Source: CAVQGZ01 sp964356295
Lineage (GTDB): Bacteria > Actinomycetota > Actinomycetes > Jiangellales > Jiangellaceae
Reading direction: 5' to 3'
Assembly (NCBI GenBank): GCA_964356295.1
Contig: CAYHHE010000117.1
Coordinates: 1 to 5,690, forward strand
Length of the DNA stretch: 5,690 nt
The notes below the pieces were generated by a model. It ran no database searches, was not told where the DNA came from, and worked only from the letters and a program-made list of their open reading frames with translations. Within the stretch, counting starts at the first letter, position 1; each line of letters begins with the position of its first letter. The position numbers and the translations under genes were made by a program. Below, piece by piece: positions 1 to 3,257 of this stretch.

Positions 1-20
1 TTGAAACTTGACCACACATT

Positions 21-33
21 CCGGCTTCGCCGG
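21..33 (-). terminator. Small GC hairpin downstream of the first gene (possible terminator)
   Basis: CCGGC and GCCGG form a 5-bp stem around a 3-base loop, 19 bases past the stop codon of the minus-strand gene at 52-531. There is no T-run after it on that strand, so an intrinsic terminator is only a possibility. The stem is short and could be chance in GC-rich DNA. Confidence 0.25.
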
Positions 34-36
34 TCC

Positions 37-52
37 TAGCCCTCTAGCCCTC
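37..52. repeat. Two tandem copies of TAGCCCTC
   Basis: The 8-base unit TAGCCCTC occurs twice without a gap (37-44 and 45-52) and is followed by TAGG. The second copy runs into the stop codon (complement of 52-54) of the minus-strand gene. It is too short to assign a role; replication slippage is the simplest explanation. Confidence 0.4.
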
Positions 53-531
53 TAGGACAGGCTGTCGAGCGTCCGGGCCATCTCGGCGGCGAGCGAGCCG
101 AGCGGCTCACCCCGGTAGACGCCGGCCAACTCGTCGAGGAGCCGGGCCGCGACCCTGGCCTGGGCTCGGGTCAGGACGGTCGGCGCCGCCGTTGCCGGGG
201 ACGCGTCACCAAGCTGCGCCCGAAGCGTTGCCGCGTAGTCGTCACGGTTCAGCGGGTCGCCGGCCTGGTCGCGGGCCGTTGCGCTCGGTCGCGGTGCCAC
301 CTTCCCTTCCGCCAGGGGTTTGCTCGACTCGGCATGCTCGGGGCAGTAGTCAGTCCCACGGACGGGGTCGTGAGTCCAACCGTCGGCATTGGCCCGAGCG
401 TGCGCGTCGGCGTCGATGTCGCGGCGCCATGCCTCGGCAGGTGGGGGCTCGACTTGGACGGGGCAGCCGAGGACGTCGCAACTGAGGACCAGCCGTCGCG
501 TCGCGCCTCTGCCTGATCGATGGATACTCAT
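52..531 (-). CDS. Hypothetical 159-residue protein with an N-terminal Cys/His motif
   Basis: I do not recognise this protein as a named family. Residues 14-66 contain C18-x4-C23 and, after an acidic Ala-rich stretch, C63-x2-H66 in the context DYCPEH, a spacing that could bind one zinc ion. Small proteins with this layout (LSCDVxGC, then WTHD...YCPEH) are, as I recall them, scattered through actinobacterial genomes and often lie in phage or integrative-element regions, but nothing else here proves such an origin. Residues 68-118 are a Pro/Ala/Asp-rich linker, probably disordered. Residues 119-159 should form one or two amphipathic helices rich in Ala, Leu and Arg. The ATG at 531 is supported by GAGAGGG six bases upstream. 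It stands alone: the nearest upstream sequence is a non-coding stretch and a dehydrogenase remnant on the other strand. No signal peptide or membrane segment is visible. Reality of the gene is fairly likely; function is unknown. Confidence 0.72.
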   Translation of the reverse strand: MSIHRSGRGATRRLVLSCDVLGCPVQVEPPPAEAWRRDIDADAHARANADGWTHDPVRGTDYCPEHAESSKPLAEGKVAPRPSATARDQAGDPLNRDDYAATLRAQLGDASPATAAPTVLTRAQARVAARLLDELAGVYRGEPLGSLAAEMARTLDSLS

Positions 532-537
532 CGCCGA

Positions 538-544
538 CCCTCTC
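538..544 (-). promoter_or_regulatory. Ribosome binding site for the 159-residue protein
   Basis: On the minus strand these bases read GAGAGGG, separated by six bases from the ATG at 531. This is a good Shine-Dalgarno match and spacing and is the main reason to accept that start. Confidence 0.6.
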
Positions 545-586
545 TGCTCACGAATCCGAGCGGTTCAAAGCCGACGAGGATCGTGC

Positions 587-601
587 GGGGGGGTGGGTGG
601 G
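587..601 (+). other. G-quadruplex motif with one-base loops
   Basis: The plus strand has seven Gs, T, three Gs, T, three Gs. This gives four G3 tracts joined by single-base loops, the arrangement known to make the most stable quadruplexes. It lies 56 bases upstream of the start codon of the minus-strand gene at 531, on the strand that is the template for that gene. The rest of 545-756 holds no gene I can support. Confidence 0.4.
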
Positions 602-756
602 TCGTCGACGTGCACGCAAGCCCGTCGGGCGGCGTCTGTGACACGCCGCACAGTACCGGGTCTTGGCCGTTCGGCCCGGTTGAGCAGCTGTCCTCGATGT
701 TCCCGCCGCTGAAGTCGAGGTGGAACTGCTGGTGATGGCTCTATCCTTCACCCTCC

Positions 757-912
757 CCGCGTCTGGAGCAGCTGACAGCCCTCGTCGAGTCCGGCACGCT
801 CACCGCGGTCCTGGGGGCGACGTATCCGCTGGACAACATCGTCGAAGCGCACCGATTCGTCGAAGCCGGCCACAAGCGCGGCGGAGTTGCTGTTTCGATC
901 CAGCCACCCTGA
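757..912 (+). pseudogene. C-terminal remnant of a medium-chain (zinc-type) alcohol dehydrogenase / quinone reductase
   Basis: Frame 1 reads PRLEQLTALVESGTL, then TYPLDNIVEAHRFVEAGHK and ends VAVSIQPP with a TGA at 910-912. This is the standard end of MDR NAD(P)-dependent alcohol dehydrogenases: the helix before 'l.esGkl.pv', then 'typLd.ivEAHr.ve.GhkrG.vv'. Only about 50 of the usual 320-350 residues remain; the catalytic zinc site and Rossmann fold are absent. In this frame a stop at 733-735 closes the reading frame, and there is no plausible start. The adjacent frame 3 around 708-740 reads EVEVELLVM, which could be the preceding beta strand of the same gene carried into another frame by an indel; that extension is an inference. 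It cannot make a functional enzyme. Confidence 0.75.
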
Positions 913-1001
913 TGGGGACGGCACCCCCGGGCGAGTGCAGAGGAGACTGCTGGACAGGGGCGTCCCCAGGGGCTGCGGCGTGCTGCTACCACTGCAGGGG
1001 T

Positions 1002-1042
1002 GCCGGCCCGAAGGACGGTCCGGCTCGAGGTATGGGACCTCG
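1002..1042. terminator. Two adjacent hairpins between convergent genes (possible bidirectional terminator)
   Basis: Hairpin one pairs 1002-1010 with 1016-1024 (GCCGG with CCGGC, one mismatch, then three more pairs, loop AAGGA). Hairpin two pairs CGAGGT (1026-1031) with ACCTCG (1037-1042) around a 5-base loop. They sit in the 195-base gap between the plus-strand dehydrogenase remnant (stop at 912) and the minus-strand DoxX-like gene (stop at 1108), where a terminator for both would be expected. No T-run follows on either strand. I recognise nothing else in 913-1107. Confidence 0.3.
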
Positions 1043-1107
1043 GCTCGGTCGTGCCACCCGGGCCGTGAAGACGTCCTGACGCACTCATCGGCGAGCGGGG
1101 CACCCGA

Positions 1108-1569
1108 TCACGGTGGGACTTGACCGCGTCCCGTGGCCCGACGGGCTCTCCACGCCGACCACGCCCCGGTCGACCACAGCGCGACAGCGACCAGTGCCGG
1201 CTGGAACGCCAGGCGGACGGCCCGTGCTTGATCCGAGTCCAGCCCGAAGGCGTCGGTTCCCTCGACATACTGCGCGACGTTCCCGGGGAAGATCACGACG
1301 AAGAACCCTGCGCTCACCCACCCGACGAGCACCCGGTGTCGTCCAGTCGCCACGATCAACGCAGTCCCCAGCGCCAGTTCGGCCACGCCGGAGGCGACAA
1401 CCACCAGGTCCTTGTCCACCGGGAACCACGACGGCACCTGCGCCTGGAACTCCTCGCGCAGCCACGTCAGGTGACTCACTCCGGCGCCCACAAGCGCCAC
1501 GCCCAGCAGGCGGCGCCCGACATCCTGCCCGACGCTCGTCGCCGGGATCCTGGGCACACAGGCTCCCAT
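1108..1569 (-). CDS. DoxX-like four-helix membrane protein
   Basis: The 153-residue product has four hydrophobic segments at about 18-35, 55-75, 78-96 and 117-140, the usual size and topology of the DoxX / DoxX-like superfamily of small integral membrane proteins. Recognisable family sequence includes GVSHLTW (30-36), FQAQVPSWFPVDKD (41-54), VASGVAELALG (58-68), FPGNVAQYVEGTDAFGLD (94-111) and the end FQPALVAVALWSTGAW. DoxX relatives have been linked to quinol oxidation and redox stress, but this subgroup has no established function that I know of. The start is uncertain: the ATG at 1569 has no good ribosome binding site, and a GTG at 1557 (residue 5) is an alternative. Its upstream neighbour on the same strand, an SRPBCC gene, is 322 bases away across an SDR remnant, so it is probably its own unit. 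Confidence 0.88.
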   Translation of the reverse strand: MGACVPRIPATSVGQDVGRRLLGVALVGAGVSHLTWLREEFQAQVPSWFPVDKDLVVVASGVAELALGTALIVATGRHRVLVGWVSAGFFVVIFPGNVAQYVEGTDAFGLDSDQARAVRLAFQPALVAVALWSTGAWSAWRARRATGRGQVPP

Positions 1570-1713
1570 CGATGCTACGTCGGTGTCAGGGGCGGCTGCC
1601 GCTGCTGCCAGCTTCGACAGGCCTCAGCGGGGCTCAGCATAGGAGCCGTCGACAAGCGGGGCCGTGCTCGGCCAGCATCGAGCCCCTCAGCCATCGCGGG
1701 CGTCCGTTGCCCC

Positions 1714-1843
1714 ACCCGGCTTGCGCGTATCTTCCGTGTCAATGTCGTGCAGCGACTACGTCATCGACGCCACCGTCCACCTGTCCGGCCTGCCCGCCAG
1801 CGTTGGCCGCACCTACCAGCTTGCCGATCCCCACCCGATCTTG
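1714..1843 (+). pseudogene. Internal remnant of an NAD-binding SDR / epimerase-type protein, with a frameshift
   Basis: From about 1714 frame 1 reads TRLARIFRVNVV up to 1749; from 1751 frame 2 continues SDYVIDATVHLSGLPASVGR and then TYQLADPHP. Joined, this matches the stretch of extended SDRs (NAD-dependent epimerase / fatty-acyl-reductase-like Rossmann proteins) in which a 'fRvNvVPvDyVvdAiv.Ls' segment precedes '.GrtyqLaDP.pl'. The break falls at 1750, where one C remains of what was presumably a CCC proline codon, so a 2-base deletion is the simplest reading. Similarity fades after about 1843 and before about 1714. The N-terminal nucleotide-binding GxxGxxG and the YxxxK active site are not present in the window. 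This remnant occupies part of the 322-base gap (1570-1891) between the DoxX-like and SRPBCC genes; I see nothing else in that gap. Confidence 0.72.
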
Positions 1844-1891
1844 CCCGGTGCGCGGCAGAGTCGGTCGGTGATTGGCGCGACCTGCCTCCTG

Positions 1892-2353
1892 TCAACTGGC
1901 GTGGCTGTGAGGCGAGGCCGCGCTGGCCTCCTGCTCGCATGCTGCCTTGATGTGGCGGAGTACGTCTTCATCTGATCGCTGGTAGCTGTCAGCGAGGAAG
2001 CGACCAATGAGCGGGACACCCCAGAACCGTCCGGGGTGGTGCTCAAGGGTGAGGTGGGTGCCAGACGGCAGGGACTCGAAGCGCCATATGAACGAGCCCT
2101 CGATGGCCAGGGTCGTCTCGTCGCGGATCAGACGGTTCCGTTGGAACTCGACGAACCGGCCCGATCCTCGGATGATGAGCCGGGCCACCCGTGTGCGAAG
2201 GCGGTAGGTGGTGCCTACACCTGTTGGGGTTCGGGTCACGTCGCCGAAGGTGACCCCCGGCATGAACGCATTGAAGTTCTCCGGATCCTCGACACATCCG
2301 AACACCGCGTCCACCCGAGCGTCGATGTCGATCTCGGAGACCCGCCTTCCCAT
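1892..2353 (-). CDS. SRPBCC (START / polyketide-cyclase fold) protein, downstream paralogue
   Basis: The 153-residue product has the SRPBCC layout: a first strand SEIDIDARVDAVFGCV (6-21), the helix motif DPENFNAFMPG (23-33), a curved sheet with VGTTYRLRTRV (46-56) and IEGSFIWRFESLPSGTHLTLEHH (84-106), and a long C-terminal helix (about 118-145, DSYQRSDEDVLRHIKAA). Such proteins form a deep pocket that binds lipids, polyketides or other hydrophobic ligands; some are cyclases or dehydratases, many are of unknown ligand, as here. No signal peptide or membrane segment is seen, so it is probably cytoplasmic. The ATG at 2353 is set by a strong GGGAGG ribosome binding site. It lies 66 bases after another 153-residue SRPBCC gene on the same strand, with which it shares IDA..... 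VF..V.DP.NF...M, so the pair look like an old tandem duplication and one operon. Confidence 0.9.
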   Translation of the reverse strand: MGRRVSEIDIDARVDAVFGCVEDPENFNAFMPGVTFGDVTRTPTGVGTTYRLRTRVARLIIRGSGRFVEFQRNRLIRDETTLAIEGSFIWRFESLPSGTHLTLEHHPGRFWGVPLIGRFLADSYQRSDEDVLRHIKAACEQEASAASPHSHAS

Positions 2354-2358
2354 TTCCG

Positions 2359-2366
2359 CACCTCCC
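2359..2366 (-). promoter_or_regulatory. Strong ribosome binding site of the downstream SRPBCC gene
   Basis: On the minus strand the bases read GGGAGGTG, with GGAGG seven bases before the ATG at 2353. This fixes the start of the gene. Confidence 0.7.
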
Positions 2367-2372
2367 TTGCCA

Positions 2373-2386
2373 GCCGGAGGACCGGC
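2373..2386 (-). other. Short hairpin just upstream of the SRPBCC ribosome binding site
   Basis: GCCGG (2373-2377) and CCGGC (2382-2386) form a 5-bp stem with a 4-base loop in the 66-base gap between the two SRPBCC genes. In the minus-strand transcript its loop and 3' arm read UCCUCC, complementary to the GGAGG site seven or more bases downstream. Whether it affects translation or mRNA ends is not shown by the sequence. Confidence 0.25.
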
Positions 2387-2419
2387 CGACGGTGGCTATG
2401 GCGTTGTTGGCTACCGGTG

Positions 2420-2881
2420 TCAGGTCTCGATCGCCTTCTTGAAGATGGTGAGCATGGTGTCGAGGTCGCTGTCGCCGTCCCAGGAGAGGCGGTCTTCGAC
2501 CTTGTCGAGCAGGGGCACTCTGGACGAGATTGCGAAGCCCATGCCCAAGGTCGTGCCCGTCTCGTCAGGCGCGACGGTGAACGTCCAGCTCGTGCCAGCG
2601 TCGGCGTTGCGATCCGCGAAGCGCTCGTTGGGGACGTACTCGTCGCGGGTGAAGGTCGCGTCGACGTGGAAGATGAACAAGGCTCCCTTGAAGGACCACG
2701 TCGACCCGAGTCCCCCGTCCGGGGTCATGCTCACGTCGATGAGTTCGGCCTTCATGTGGCCGGTGAGACGCGAGCCGGGGAACTCGCTCATGACCGTGTA
2801 GAAGTTGTGCGGATCCTTGACGTAGTCGAAGACCTTCTCGGCAGGTGCGTCGATGTGGACCCAGAACGTGGCCGCGATCAC
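2420..2881 (-). CDS. SRPBCC (START / polyketide-cyclase fold) protein, upstream paralogue
   Basis: The product from the GTG at 2881 is 153 residues: first strand IAATFWVHIDAPAEKVFDYV (2-21), helix motif DPHNFYTVM (23-31), central strands around STWSFKGALFIFHVDATF (60-77) and TSWTFTVAPDETGTTLGMGF (97-116), then the C-terminal helix containing SDLDTMLTIFKKAIE (138-152). This is a full SRPBCC domain with a probable hydrophobic-ligand pocket; the ligand is unknown. The open frame continues upstream to an ATG at 2971, but those 30 residues (RIATPSSSGMGEESSACQV and on) do not look like the family, and the same DNA encodes a remnant of another protein on the opposite strand, so I prefer the GTG. No clear ribosome binding site precedes the GTG, and a recombination joint seems to lie just upstream, so expression may be impaired or driven by a new promoter. 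It probably shares a transcript with the SRPBCC gene 66 bases downstream. Confidence 0.85.
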   Translation of the reverse strand: MIAATFWVHIDAPAEKVFDYVKDPHNFYTVMSEFPGSRLTGHMKAELIDVSMTPDGGLGSTWSFKGALFIFHVDATFTRDEYVPNERFADRNADAGTSWTFTVAPDETGTTLGMGFAISSRVPLLDKVEDRLSWDGDSDLDTMLTIFKKAIET

Positions 2882-2885
2882 GTTA

Positions 2886-3026
2886 GAACCCACGCCGATC
2901 GGCACCCGGATGACCTGGCACGCCGAGCTCTCCTCACCCATCCCGCTGCTGGAGGGCGTGGCGATCCGCATGACGGCGAAGGGCAGGAGCTACGGGCGCC
3001 AGATCGAGGACACGCTGGCCGAGTGA
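2886..3026 (+). pseudogene. C-terminal remnant of a third SRPBCC protein, opposite orientation
   Basis: Frame 3 between stops at 2883-2885 and 3024-3026 reads GTRMTWHAELSSPIPLLEG, then VAIRMTAKGRSYGRQIEDTL and ends AE. This resembles the last strand and C-terminal helix of SRPBCC / polyketide-cyclase proteins ('GTrvtw..el....Pl...l..rm...g......l..la'). It also lines up with the intact neighbour's end (GTTLGMGFAISSRVPLLDKV): GT.M....SS..PLL..V..R. About 46 residues of roughly 150 remain, with no start codon near the edge. It begins five bases from the start codon of the intact minus-strand SRPBCC gene, so the two are head to head. The family call rests on pattern similarity and is moderately sure; an alternative is an ordinary antisense open frame. 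Confidence 0.55.
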
Positions 3027-3084
3027 AGCGAGAACTCGAAGCCTCGCGCCACGGCCAACCGGTCGAGCCGTCCCAATAGCCCAT

Positions 3085-3201
3085 GTCGACCATCCGCTGC
3101 AAGCCCCGGACCTGGCCTTCGATCTTGCGCAGCCGCCGCAGCACGTCTTCTTTGTCGCTGAGGTAGCCGGGGTGTGTACCCGGGGGACGGCGCGAATGCA
3201 A
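3085..3201 (-). pseudogene. csoR: N-terminal remnant of a CsoR/RcnR-family metal-sensing repressor
   Basis: From a TTG at 3201 the minus strand reads HPGYLSDKEDVLRRLRKIEG, then QVRGLQRMVD, the first helix of CsoR-family repressors, which in copper sensors is followed by '.d.YCIdVLtQ'. Here similarity stops abruptly after the Asp at 3085-3087; the frame goes on as MGYWDGSTGW, unrelated to the family and antisense to the SRPBCC remnant region. About 39 of the usual 85-100 residues survive. The copper ligands of the family (the Cys of YCIDV, then His and Cys of the HxxxC motif) are all lost, as are helices two and three, so it cannot form the tetramer or sense metal. The start is supported by the G-rich AGGGGGTAGGGG just upstream, which also overlaps the operator-like palindrome. 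Positions 3027-3084 hold nothing I recognise. Confidence 0.78.
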
Positions 3202-3205
3202 CCCC

Positions 3206-3220
3206 TACCCCCTAGGGGTG
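3206..3220. promoter_or_regulatory. CsoR-type operator (G-tract palindrome)
   Basis: The bases TACCCCCTAGGGGTG contain a perfect 10-bp palindrome, CCCCTAGGGG (3209-3218). CsoR-family operators in actinobacteria are G-tract inverted repeats of the form TACCCCC-TAGGGGGTA, usually found just before csoR itself because the repressor controls its own gene. This one lies five bases from the csoR remnant start and 38 bases before the GH3 start codon. The identification is from resemblance and position only. Confidence 0.5.
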
Positions 3221-3249
3221 TGAAATCCGGGCAGGGTGGTCGCTACCGT
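3221..3249 (+). promoter_or_regulatory. Candidate promoter of the GH3 gene, giving a leaderless mRNA
   Basis: TACCGT (3244-3249) matches the actinobacterial -10 pattern TANNNT. A weak -35-like TGAAAT lies at 3221-3226 with a 17-base spacer. The -10 ends eight bases before the ATG at 3258, which would place the transcription start at or very near the A of the start codon. There is no usable Shine-Dalgarno sequence before that ATG, which agrees with leaderless translation. The operator-like palindrome abuts the -35 region. Confidence 0.4.
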
Positions 3250-3257
3250 CGGCGAGC

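Noticed and set aside
1..60. A phage or element attachment site at the hairpin and tandem repeat
   Set aside because: There is no tRNA end, no integrase, and no second copy of the sequence elsewhere in the window.
548..751. A minus-strand frame of 67 residues (GTG start) with a CAACH motif
   Set aside because: Third-position G/C is lower than in the real genes, the composition is Arg/Ser/Thr-rich, the ribosome binding site would be too close, and the DNA overlaps what may be dehydrogenase remnant on the other strand.
1113..1950. Two long plus-strand frames of 252 and 276 residues
   Set aside because: They are antisense to the DoxX-like gene and are Arg/Pro-rich. Only the short piece at 1714-1749 of the second carries family similarity (SDR remnant).
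1108..2881. The three intact minus-strand genes are all exactly 462 bases long
   Set aside because: The DoxX-like protein is unrelated to the SRPBCC pair in sequence and fold, and the SRPBCC length is typical of that family, so the match is coincidence.
2882..2971. An N-terminal 30-residue extension of the upstream SRPBCC protein
   Set aside because: The residues do not fit the family and the DNA is better explained as the third SRPBCC remnant on the other strand.
2036..3079. A 347-residue plus-strand frame
   Set aside because: It lies antisense to two clear SRPBCC genes, and its composition is that of a mirror frame of GC-rich coding DNA. Its frame also differs from that of the real plus-strand remnant at 2886-3026.
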